Shown here: positions 1 to 8,700 of the stretch, in pieces
How positions within the stretch are numbered: position 1 is the first letter of the stretch
Layout of the letters: each line of letters opens with the position of its first letter
From: Actinoplanes auranticolor
GTDB taxonomy: Bacteria > Actinomycetota > Actinomycetes > Mycobacteriales > Micromonosporaceae
DNA: 64,000 bases
Assembly (NCBI RefSeq): GCF_018332655.1
Contig: NZ_BOQL01000080.1
Location: 62,001 to 126,000 of the forward strand
Direction: 5' to 3'
Notes under the pieces: model-generated
The model's input: the letters and a program-made list of their open reading frames with translations, nothing else
What the model was told of the DNA's origin: nothing
Databases searched by the model: none
Program-made: the position numbers and the translations under genes

Positions 1-2216
1 GGGCGGTTCGCTCGGCGGTCGCGGGCGTCGTTCAGGTGCCCGGCTTCCTGGGGACCGGTGTCTCGGCGGGTCCGGCCGGTTCGCCGGTCCGCCGGGTGGG
101 CCGGGGGGGTCGCGGCCAGGCGGCGGGCTGCTTGAGCACCCGAGGTGTGGCCCGGTTGTGCGGTCTCGTCGTCGGCGTAGGGGTTGGGAGCGAGCGTGAG
201 GCCGTCGTTGCCGAGGAATACGCGGTCGTCGGGGGCGGGCGTCGGTTCGTCGAAGCGCCGGCGGCCGGTGGGTACCTCTTCCGCCGGGTAGACGTCTTCC
301 GCCGGGTAGGCCGCTCTGCTCTCGTCGGGATGTCCGGCTGCGTGGCCACCTTCGGTCGGATAGGCGGCTTCCGGCGGGTGGCCGCCTGCGGTGACATCTC
401 CCGCCGCGGCGAGAACCCCGGCCGGATCAGCGGCAAGGCGGTCCGGCGCTGCGTCCTCGATCGGCAGGTTCGTCGCCGGCCGCAGGACCACCGGCTTGTC
501 GCGGTCCACGGCGGTGCGGAAGGCCGGCCCGGTCTCACCGCCGCGGTGGGACCACGAGCGGGGCAGCTCGATCCGGTCGTCCGGGCGCGCCGGTGGCCAT
601 TGCGGCACGGGCCTGGTCGGCTCCGCCTCGATCTCCGCCGGTACGTCGAACCCGGACGACGGCGGGTAGGGCGGCACCTCGGGGAGCCGTTCCACCGGGG
701 TCGGCCAGCCGTACTCGGTCTCGTAGGAGCCCTCCGGCACGGGCGTCCAGTACTCACCGGCTACCGCTTCGGGCTCGTCCGGATACTCGGGGCGGATCCA
801 CCCCTCCACCCGGTCGCCGTACCGCGGGTCGGCGCTTTCCGCCCAGCCGGTCCCGGCCGCCACCTCGGTGACGGGGACAAAGCCGGTCTCGTCGGCGTCG
901 TCCAGGGACGCATCGGCGAAGAGCCCGGAGAACGTACCGGTGCCGTCGGCGCCTTCCACCGCGTCGAAGGGTCCGGAAAGGTCCCCGTCGTGGCCGGCGC
1001 TCAAGCCCAGCAGTCCTTCGTCGGGCAGGCCCAGACCCGGCAGATCCAGCGCGCGGGACTGTTCGGGCTCCTCGGCGGTGTCGGCGGCCCGGTCGAGGTC
1101 CTGGTCGATGTCCAGCTCGGGGTCACCGCCCTGGTCCGCGGGCTCGCCCGGATCGTCGGTCCCGGCGTCACTCCCGGCCCGGCCCAGGGACGCCAGCCGC
1201 ACGTCGGTGGGGACCGCGCCGCCCGGCGCCGGAGTTCCGGGTACGCCGGCCTCCTCCGCAGCCACGAGCCGGCGGAACACGGACCGGCCCCGGCGGTCCG
1301 CGCGGTCGGGAGCCGGCACCGCATCGAACCGGGACACCTGGTCACTGTCCGGCGCGAGGACGTCCTCCACCGGGTCCGGCTCCGGCGTACCCGAGGTGGG
1401 CCAGAAGCGCCGCGAACCCGGCCCCGCCTCGTCCTCCCCGAGCCTGGGCGGGCCCGAGGTGGTGTGCCCGTCACTGTTCCGCGGGCCGCGCACGAGGTTT
1501 CCGCTGCGCGCGCCCGACGCAGGTCGATCCGGGTCGGCAGGGCCCCGGGCATCGGCGACACCGGGCTCGGCGCTCACCGAACCGGCCCGGCCACGACGAC
1601 CGCGGCGAGGCGCCGGAAGCACCGGATCGGGTCCCGCCCCGGCCTCGCCGGACCGGTCCCCGCTCACGGACTGCCCGGGCACGGATCGATCCCTGCCCGC
1701 GGTCCGCCCGGAAACGGACCGGTCGGAAGGATCCACGAACTGACCAGAAATCGCTCTGCCGCGCGGGTCGACGGACCGCCCAGCTGAGGCCCGGCCGGGA
1801 TGGACTCCGGACTCCCCGGCAACGGCTGTACCGGAAGGGTCAGCGGACTGGCCGGCAACGGCCGCGCCGGAACCGTCCCCCGCCCGCCCGCCGGCAGCCT
1901 TGCGGGTCCTGGCACGCGTCGCCTTCTTGGCCGGCGCCGAGCGCGCCGCAGAGGTCTCAGCCCGCCCCCGACGCCGCTTCCGGCTCCCAGCGCCATCCTC
2001 CCCGCCCGCCCCTGACGACGTACCGTCAGCGCCCTCGGGCTCCGGCCGCCGGTCGGCCGACCGCGCCTCCGCGTCCGCGCGGCGGCGGGCTTCGCCGTGC
2101 TCGCCGACGCGCTGGTCTTTGCGGGCGCTGCGGAACAGGGCGGCGCGGAAGACGATGAGCGTGGTGATGCCACCGACGATCAACGCCACGCCGACGGGGG
2201 TCATCCATGTCGTCAC
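1..2216 (-). CDS. Membrane-anchored disordered protein, 3' end cut by window edge
   Basis: An uninterrupted minus-strand frame runs from GTG 2216 (or in-frame ATG 2204) to the window edge, about 735 codons with no stop. It opens with one hydrophobic segment (around MTPVGVALIVGGITTLIVF) followed by a basic stretch, so the N-terminus is probably a membrane anchor with a cytoplasmic tail. The rest has low complexity: a Ser/Gly/Asp region of loose repeats of the kind SVDPRGRAISGQ, then an acidic Pro/Glu/Tyr-rich region (for example EYWTPVPEGSYETEYGW). This looks disordered, and no catalytic domain is visible. It is divergent from accD. No good ribosome site precedes either start. The function is unknown. 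The long plus-strand frames here are shadows of this gene. Confidence 0.7.
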   Translation of the reverse strand, partial: MTTWMTPVGVALIVGGITTLIVFRAALFRSARKDQRVGEHGEARRRADAEARSADRRPEPEGADGTSSGAGGEDGAGSRKRRRGRAETSAARSAPAKKATRARTRKAAGGRAGDGSGAAVAGQSADPSGTAVAGESGVHPGRASAGRSVDPRGRAISGQFVDPSDRSVSGRTAGRDRSVPGQSVSGDRSGEAGAGPDPVLPAPRRGRRGRAGSVSAEPGVADARGPADPDRPASGARSGNLVRGPRNSDGHTTSGPPRLGEDEAGPGSRRFWPTSGTPEPDPVEDVLAPDSDQVSRFDAVPAPDRADRRGRSVFRRLVAAEEAGVPGTPAPGGAVPTDVRLASLGRAGSDAGTDDPGEPADQGGDPELDIDQDLDRAADTAEEPEQSRALDLPGLGLPDEGLLGLSAGHDGDLSGPFDAVEGADGTGTFSGLFADASLDDADETGFVPVTEVAAGTGWAESADPRYGDRVEGWIRPEYPDEPEAVAGEYWTPVPEGSYETEYGWPTPVERLPEVPPYPPSSGFDVPAEIEAEPTRPVPQWPPARPDDRIELPRSWSHRGGETGPAFRTAVDRDKPVVLRPATNLPIEDAAPDRLAADPAGVLAAAGDVTAGGHPPEAAYPTEGGHAAGHPDESRAAYPAEDVYPAEEVPTGRRRFDEPTPAPDDRVFLGNDGLTLAPNPYADDETAQPGHTSGAQAARRLAATPPAHPADRRTGRTRRDTGPQEAGHLNDARDRRANR

Positions 2217-2308
2217 GGGGGTTGTAACGAATGGGGCATTGAGTGCGAAACGTCCTATCTGCCGCACCCCCGCGTACGGGCACCGCGTCGCGTGTGCCGA
2301 GGGCTGGA

Positions 2309-2314
2309 TACGAT
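2309..2314 (+). promoter_or_regulatory. Possible -10 element before accD
   Basis: TACGAT fits the actinobacterial TANNNT pattern and lies 9 bases before an in-frame GTG (2324) of an 18-codon open frame, whose TGA overlaps the accD GTG. No convincing -35 is seen. It is assigned by position only. Confidence 0.3.
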
Positions 2315-2323
2315 CTCTCCGGC

Positions 2324-2380
2324 GTGAATGCCGCCTGGCCGGCGGGCATGCGTGGGCGAGCGGAGGACGGGGCATCGTGA
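2324..2380 (+). other. 18-codon upstream open frame overlapping accD start
   Basis: GTG 2324 opens a short frame (VNAAWPAGMRGRAEDGAS) whose TGA at 2378-2380 overlaps the accD start codon as GTGA. This could couple translation of accD to a leader peptide. The peptide has no recognisable attenuation signature and may be chance. Confidence 0.2.
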
Positions 2381-3966
2381 CGGCGCAGCGGGACGTGACG
2401 CAGCAGGATGACATCCACACGACGGCCGGCAAGCTCGCCGACCTGGAGCGGCGCACCGACGAGGCGGTGCACGCCGGTTCGGCCCGCGCGGTGGAGAAGC
2501 AGCACGCCCGTGGCAAGAAGACCGCCCGCGAGCGCATCGAGATGCTGCTCGACGAGGGTTCCTTCGTGGAGCTCGACGGCCTGGCCCGGCACCGCTCGAC
2601 CGCCTTCGGCCTGGAGAAGAACCGCCCGTACGGCGACGGCGTGGTCACCGGGCACGGCACGGTCGACGGTCGCCAGGTGTGCGTGTTCTCGCAGGACTTC
2701 ACCGTGTTCGGCGGTTCGCTGGGCGAGGTCTTCGGCGAGAAGATCGTCAAGGTGCTCGACCTGGCCATGAAGATCGGCTGCCCGATCATCGGCATCAACG
2801 ACTCCGGTGGCGCCCGGATCCAGGAGGGCGTCGTCGCGCTCGGCCTGTACGCCGACATCTTCTTCCGCAACGTGCGGGCCAGCGGCGTCATCCCGCAGAT
2901 CTCCCTGATCATGGGCCCCTGCGCGGGCGGCGCGGTCTACTCCCCCGCGATCACCGACTTCACCGTCATGGTCGACCAGACCTCGCACATGTTCATCACC
3001 GGCCCGGACGTCATCCGCACGGTGACCGGCGAGGACGTCGGCATGGAGGAGCTGGGCGGCGCCCGCACGCACAACTCCCGCAGCGGCAACGCGCACTACC
3101 TGGCCAGCGACGAGGACGACGCGATCGACTACGTGCGCGCGCTGCTGTCGTACCTGCCCAGCAACAACCTGGACGAACCGACCACCTTCGACCTGCCCGC
3201 CGAGCTCGCGCCGAGCGAAGCGGATCTCGATCTGGACCGGCTGATCCCGGACTCGGCGAACCAGCCCTACGACATCAAGCAGGTGGTGGAGACCGTCGTC
3301 GACGACTTCCTCGAGGTCCAGCCGCTCTACGCGCAGAACATCGTGATCGGCTTCGGCCGCGTCGAGGGCCGGCCGGTGGGCGTCGTGGCGAACCAGCCGA
3401 TGCACTTCGCCGGCACGCTGGACATCGCGGCGTCGGAGAAGGCGGCGCGCTTCGTGCGTACCTGCGACGCCTTCAACATCCCGGTGCTGACCTTCGTCGA
3501 CGTGCCCGGCTTCCTGCCGGGCACCGGCCAGGAGTGGGACGGCATCATCCGGCGCGGGGCCAAGCTGATCTACGCGTACGCGGAAGCGACCGTCCCGAAG
3601 GTCACGGTGATCACCCGCAAGGCGTACGGCGGCGCGTACGACGTGATGGGTTCGAAGCATCTCGGCGCCGACATGAACTTCGCCTGGCCCACGGCGCAGA
3701 TCGCGGTGATGGGTGCCCAGGGCGCGGTCAACATCCTCTACCGCGGCGAGCTGGCCGGCGCGGACGACCCGGCGGCGCTGCGGACCGAGCTGATCAAGGA
3801 GTACGAGGACACGCTCGCGAACCCGTACATCGCGGCGGAACGCGGTTACGTGGACGCCGTCATCGCGCCGTCCGCGACCCGGGCGCAGGTGACGCTGGCG
3901 CTGCGGACTCTGCGGACCAAGCGGGAGACCCTGCCGCCGAAGAAGCACGGCAACATCCCGCTCTGA
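2377..3966 (+). CDS. accD: Acyl-CoA (propionyl/acetyl-CoA) carboxylase beta subunit
   Basis: This 529-residue carboxyltransferase subunit moves CO2 from biotin on AccA to an acyl-CoA, giving malonyl- or methylmalonyl-CoA for fatty acid, mycolate-like or polyketide synthesis. The start is GTG 2377, preceded by GGAGGA at 2362-2367 with good spacing. The N-terminal half holds the acyl-CoA-binding region with GINDSGGARIQEGV and the oxyanion-type glycines of GPCAGGAVYSPA. The C-terminal half has the biotin-side motif (FVDVPGFLPGTGQE) and the RKAYGGAYDVMGSK glycine pair. The length and the C-terminal KKHGNIPL are typical of AccD5/PccB proteins. The epsilon and alpha subunits lie well downstream (10590 and 17729) instead of next to it. 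It abuts a convergent gene with no spacer. Confidence 0.95.
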   Translation: MTAQRDVTQQDDIHTTAGKLADLERRTDEAVHAGSARAVEKQHARGKKTARERIEMLLDEGSFVELDGLARHRSTAFGLEKNRPYGDGVVTGHGTVDGRQVCVFSQDFTVFGGSLGEVFGEKIVKVLDLAMKIGCPIIGINDSGGARIQEGVVALGLYADIFFRNVRASGVIPQISLIMGPCAGGAVYSPAITDFTVMVDQTSHMFITGPDVIRTVTGEDVGMEELGGARTHNSRSGNAHYLASDEDDAIDYVRALLSYLPSNNLDEPTTFDLPAELAPSEADLDLDRLIPDSANQPYDIKQVVETVVDDFLEVQPLYAQNIVIGFGRVEGRPVGVVANQPMHFAGTLDIAASEKAARFVRTCDAFNIPVLTFVDVPGFLPGTGQEWDGIIRRGAKLIYAYAEATVPKVTVITRKAYGGAYDVMGSKHLGADMNFAWPTAQIAVMGAQGAVNILYRGELAGADDPAALRTELIKEYEDTLANPYIAAERGYVDAVIAPSATRAQVTLALRTLRTKRETLPPKKHGNIPL

Positions 3967-4626
3967 TCAACGCTGCAGATGCAGCATGGTGACCCCGCCG
4001 TAGACCAGGGCCGACATGGTCGCGAGCCAGAACACGACCAGCCACAAGACGTCCGGCAGCAGGGTCAGGCGCTGCAGCACCGCGGCGTCCGATGTCGCGC
4101 TTCCCTTGTGCGTGACCCAGAAGAGATCGGTGATGTTGCGGGTCCCGCCCATCAGCAAGAACCACACCCAGCTGTAGGCAAACGCCAGCTGTGCGGGGTC
4201 CGGCCAGTGGCGCGCCACCCAGTACAGGACGAACCCCGTGCCGACCGCCACCGTGACGGACAGCAGATTGCGCATCTTCAGCAGGAGCACCGCCAGCAGA
4301 GCGACGCTGATCCACAGGAGCGTCTCCGGGCGGTCGTGCCGTAACAGCCAGACGCCGCTGAGACCGACCGCCGACGGACCGAGATACCCGGCGAAGGTGA
4401 TCACCAGGTCCGCGAACCAGGGCATCTTCTCCGGCAGTGCGGTGGCGCCGCCCTTGCCGGGCACGAAGATGATGCCGTTGACCTTCTGCTGGAAAACCAC
4501 CGCGGCGCCCGCATGGAACCCCTCGTGCGCCGTGACGATGGTCCACTTCGTGAACTTCCAGAACGGCACGGCGGCCACGAAGCCGACGAAGGCGGTGCTC
4601 CATGCCAGGCCGAGTGAACGGTCCAT
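3967..4626 (-). CDS. M50B-like membrane metallopeptidase (copy 1)
   Basis: This 219-residue protein has five or six hydrophobic segments and a zinc-binding HEGFH motif (H34, E35, H38) at the end of the first one. That fits the Peptidase_M50B group of intramembrane zinc proteases, related to site-2 proteases. A second conserved stretch, MRNLLSVTVAVG, corresponds to the N-R-N region near the other metal ligand in paralogues. It ends flush against accD and lies just downstream of a paralogue (4705-5445) on the same strand, 78 bases apart, so the two may be co-transcribed. The substrate is unknown. The protein sits in the plasma membrane by inference. Confidence 0.75.
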   Translation of the reverse strand: MDRSLGLAWSTAFVGFVAAVPFWKFTKWTIVTAHEGFHAGAAVVFQQKVNGIIFVPGKGGATALPEKMPWFADLVITFAGYLGPSAVGLSGVWLLRHDRPETLLWISVALLAVLLLKMRNLLSVTVAVGTGFVLYWVARHWPDPAQLAFAYSWVWFLLMGGTRNITDLFWVTHKGSATSDAAVLQRLTLLPDVLWLVVFWLATMSALVYGGVTMLHLQR

Positions 4627-4704
4627 GACGCGACGCTATCGACCGCTCGGCGTGACGCGCATCACCAGCAAATACTCAAGTGGTCACCGTTCGGCTACTC
4701 GAAG

Positions 4705-5445
4705 TCAGGGCGTGTTGCTGACGGCGGGTAGCCACTGCCCGGCCAGCATGAAACTGCCGACCACCAGCGCGGCCACGTCCACAGCCAGGAAGACGCCCAC
4801 CCAGAACAGCGCGGGCACGTGGGTGACGCCGGCGAGCTGGTCGGCGTCCGACTCCGGCATCCGGCCGCGACTGCGCAGCTTCTGCAGCTCGAAGACCGGG
4901 CGGACGCCGCCGATCAGCAGGAACCACACCCCGACGTACGCGAAGGCGGCCTGGACCTGCGGGGTCGCGTACCAGGAGACGCCGAAGACGATCGCCCCGG
5001 TGACCAGCACGGAGACCGCGCCGAACACGTTCCGGATGTTGATCAGCATGAGCAGCAGCAGGACCACCGCCACCCAGAGCAGCAGCGTGATCCGGTTCCC
5101 GCCCAGCAGCCAGGCACCGCCCAGGCCGACCAGCGAGGGAGCGATATAGCCGGCCAGCAAGGTGAACATCATGCCGGGCCCGGTCGGCCGGCCGGCCGAG
5201 AGGGTGAGCCCGGACGTGTCGAACTCCAGCCGGATACCGCGCAGTTTGCGGCCCGTCAGCAGCGCGACCAGTGCATGGCCACCCTCGTGGGCGATGGTGA
5301 CGGCGTTGCGGGCGATCCGCCACAGCGGCCGGAAGGCGACCACGGCCAGCGCGATCACCGCCGTCACCAGGACGAGCAGGCCGGGCGGGTCCGGCTGGGC
5401 ACCGAGCAGGGTGTCCCAGAGGTCACTTACCGAGTCGATCGACAC
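4705..5445 (-). CDS. M50B-like membrane metallopeptidase (copy 2)
   Basis: This 246-residue polytopic protein has HEGGH (H53, E54, H57) and a matching INIRNVFGAVSVL segment, so it is a paralogue of the protein at 3967-4626. Shared features include a hydrophobic N-terminal helix, glycine-rich AGYIAPSLVGLGG (AGYLGPSAVGLSG in the partner) and a WFLLxGG segment. It is a typical actinobacterial M50B family protein and probably an intramembrane zinc protease. The gene lies between the small membrane protein at 5476 and copy 1, all on one strand. No regulated-proteolysis partner such as an anti-sigma factor is present nearby, so the substrate cannot be inferred. Confidence 0.78.
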   Translation of the reverse strand: MSIDSVSDLWDTLLGAQPDPPGLLVLVTAVIALAVVAFRPLWRIARNAVTIAHEGGHALVALLTGRKLRGIRLEFDTSGLTLSAGRPTGPGMMFTLLAGYIAPSLVGLGGAWLLGGNRITLLLWVAVVLLLLMLINIRNVFGAVSVLVTGAIVFGVSWYATPQVQAAFAYVGVWFLLIGGVRPVFELQKLRSRGRMPESDADQLAGVTHVPALFWVGVFLAVDVAALVVGSFMLAGQWLPAVSNTP

Positions 5446-5475
5446 AGCCCGCGAGCGTAGTCGATCAGCGCATGA

Positions 5476-5703
5476 CTAGGCACGGCGGCGCAGCACAGAC
5501 CCCTGCAGCACAGATTCCCGCTGCGGGACGGCGCGCCGTTGCAGCATGAGGCCGCCGGCGATCGCACCGGCCACGATCATCGCGCCGGCCAGCACCATCA
5601 TCACGACCAGCGCACTGGCGGTCGCCACGACAAGCGCGACGTCGGCGATCGCGACGAGCATCCACAAAGCGATAGTGGGCCTACTGCCGTGTCGTCGAAT
5701 CAT
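5476..5703 (-). CDS. Small two-helix membrane protein
   Basis: This 75-residue protein starts at ATG 5703, chosen because GGAGGT precedes it by five bases; an upstream in-frame start at 5757 lacks such a site. It has a basic N-terminus (MIRRHGSRPT) and two adjacent hydrophobic helices rich in Ala and Val, then an Arg-rich tail. No family is recognised. It lies between the giant kinase and the M50B pair on the same strand. Confidence 0.6.
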   Translation of the reverse strand: MIRRHGSRPTIALWMLVAIADVALVVATASALVVMMVLAGAMIVAGAIAGGLMLQRRAVPQRESVLQGSVLRRRA

Positions 5704-5766
5704 CTTGCACCTCCATCCGTGGTGCCCGATGAATACCCATTCACCCGTCGCCCACACCCTCCAGGC

Positions 5767-8700
5767 TTATCGTTCGGCCTTGAACCCCTGGTAGATGACC
5801 TGAAGATCCTTCTGCGAAGCGGCCCAGTCCTCCGGCGAGGTGTACCAGGAGATGCTGTAGGCCTGCTTGCCGGGCGTGGTGATGAAACCCCGCTTGTTCG
5901 CATGCTGGGGATTGCCGCTCGCCGTGGTGTAGGTGAACTCCCAGTCGGCGGCCTTGCCGAGGTAGTTGAGCCCCTCGAGCTTGATCCGCTGGTAGTTCCG
6001 ATACTTCGACCCCCGCCGATCAGCCTCCTGCTGCCGCCAGTCGGCGACGGGATCGGCCTTGGGCCGCTCGGAGTGATCGATGATGAGCAGCCGGTTGTTC
6101 TTGGTGAAGTACACCTCGGTACCGTCCGGCCGGACCGAGGCGCCCTCCGGCACCGGCACCGAGTAGCCGTCACCGTTGTAGAGATACCAGCCCTTGGGCA
6201 CCCTGGCGGCGGCCGCGGGCTTGCTCGGGGACGTCGACGGCTTGGCCGACGGCGTCACCGCCGCGGCGGTCGTGGGCACGGGCGCGGCGGCGGCCGGCGA
6301 AGAGGGCGCAGTCGACGGCTCGCTCTTGCCGCTGGCAACGGGGGCGACCCCGCCCTTACGGCCGTTGTCCTGCGCCTGATCGTTCTCGTCACCGAAAGCC
6401 CGGGGAACAAGAACAACAAGCGCCAGCAGTACGGCGACCAGAACACCGATGGCGATCACGGTCTGGCGGCGGGTGAGCGTGGTGCCGAAGACAGTGATGC
6501 CACGAGCGCCGGAAGAGGGCGCACGAACGGTCATCGGCTGCCAGGCCGGGCGGGCGGGCTGACCGAACCCGGGCGCGCCGGAGATCGGCACGGCGGCCTT
6601 GGCAGCTGCCTTCGAGCCTGCGGCTGTGCGCGGGATCTTGGTGGTCGGGGTCGGCGTGGTCCTGGCGGGGGGCTGCGTCGGCTTGATGATCCGGGTACGC
6701 CCGGCGTCGGACGCGGCGGTGCCTGCCTTGCCGCTGACGTCGGCTTTGGAGTTGCCTAGCTCGGCGACGGTGTCAGCGCTGGCCGTGGTCGACTTCGCTG
6801 CCGTGTCGGACCCGGCGGCTGCCAGGGCTGCTGCACCGGTCACCATCGGCGTCGCGGTGGCGTCATCTGTGGTCTGTGGCGCCTTGCCGGTACCGGCCGT
6901 CTGGGAGGCTTTGGCTGCTGCTGTGCGGCCCTTGCCCTTCTTCCGGGATGCCTTGGTGGTACCCGCACGGGTGACGGTCGCAGGCTTGGTGTCCGCCTGG
7001 TCTGCGGGGGCGTGCTCGGCCGTTACGCCTTGCTTGCCTGCCTCGGCTCCAGCGTCGTCGGACTTGGAACTGTCGGTCTCCGAGGCGTCATACGCGGCGA
7101 CGGGGGCGACGCTTCCTGACTCGGGCGTGCTGCTTCCCGCCTTGGCGGCATCGCTTCCGGCTCCGGGCGCGCCGGTCGTCGCGTCTTCGGCTCGGGGCAC
7201 GCTGCCGTCGGCCGCGTCGTCCGCACCCCGTGCGTTGTCCGCCGCCGTGCCAGCCGCGCCGTTCGCCCCGCGCGCGCCAGCCGCCGCCTTGCCGTCGGCC
7301 GCTTCCGGTGCGTCGGCCGCTACGTTCTGGGCCACGTCTTCCGCAGCAGGGGTGCCGGCCGCGTCGTCCGCCGTTTCGCCGTCGGCCGCGTCGTCCGCAC
7401 CTGGCGCGTTGGCCGTCACCTTGTCGGCGGAGTCTTGCGCTGCGGGGCTGCCGGCCGCCGCCTTGCCGGCCGTGTCTCCCGCTCCTGGTGCGCTGGTCGT
7501 CGCGCCTTCCGGAGCGTCGCTGTTCGTCTTGGCCGCGGTGGGTCCCGTGGTGACGTCGCCGCTTCCCACCTCAGACGCGGTGGTTCCCTTGCTGGCCGCG
7601 TCAGTGTCTGCGTCCGGCGCCTCGGTGCCCGGCTCGGCCGCGGTGATTCCCGCTGCAGCGGCGTCGGGTGCCGTCCCGGGCGCGTTGGTCCGGCCCTTGA
7701 CCGTGTCGGGTTCGACCTCCGGCCGGGCTGCGTCGCTCTGGGTGCCGGACGCGTCGCTCGGCGCGGTGGTGCCCCCGGTCCCGGCGTCGGGCGTGTCTGC
7801 TGTGGGCTCGGCCGCGCCGGCTGTGACCTCCGGAGTCGCTACCTCGGATGCGGTTAAGCCAGCGGCAGATGCCGCTTCGGCTGCCTTGGTGGCTGTTGTC
7901 GCGGCCGTTGCCTTGCTTGCCTTCGGTGGGGACTGCTTGGTCCGATCTGCGGGATCCGCATCCGTGCGCTTGAGGTCAGCGGCCTCTGTGGCGCCGGTAG
8001 CGTTCGCAGCCGCATCGACTGCGGTCCCCTCGGCTCCGGCCTGTGGCTGTCCCACCTCGCCGCCGTCTGTCGGTGTTGCGTTTGTGGACGACTTCGCAGC
8101 GTCCTGGTCGGCGGATGTCTTGGTCGACGACACCGAGGAGCCGGCCTGCGACGGGCGCGGGCCGAACGGCATGCGGGCGCTGGACGCCTTCTTCGCTGTC
8201 GAGGTCGACGCTTCGCCGGTCGACCCGCCGCTCTCGCGCGTCGCCGTGTCATGAGTTTCGGAATCTCGCGTAGTGCTGCTCGCTGCTGCGCTGTCGAGCG
8301 TGGAGCTGCCCGTAGCGGCGCCACTCGTCGTGGAGGTCCCCGCTGAGCTGCCCGTCGCGGCGCCACCGGTCGCAGAGCTGCCGGTCGTAGCGCCGCTCGT
8401 CGTGGAGCTGCCGGTCGTAGCAGAGCTCTCCGACTGGGCGTCACTCGTCGCCGAGCTTCCGGCAGCGCCACCCGTCGCTGCGCCCGCCGTCGCGGAACTG
8501 CCCGTCGCGGAACTGCCCGTCGTAGCGTCACTCGTCGTGGGGCTGCTCGTCGTAGCGCCACTCGTCGTGGAGCTGCTCGTCGTAGCGCCACTCGTCGTAG
8601 CGCCACTCGTCGCGGGGCTGCTCGTCGTAGCGTCACTCGTCGTCGGGCTGCCCGTCGCTGCACCTGCCGTCGTCGGGCTGCCCGTCGCTGCACCTGCCGT

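Noticed and set aside
36..1787. 583-codon plus-strand frame at the left edge
   Set aside because: The protein is Arg/Gly-rich without domain pattern and lies opposite a minus-strand frame with normal composition and a membrane anchor. It is a high-GC shadow.
6599..8254. Ala/Val/Ser-rich plus-strand frame of 551 codons
   Set aside because: It is the reverse shadow of the kinase linker. The minus frame has an intact kinase, helix and ectodomain.
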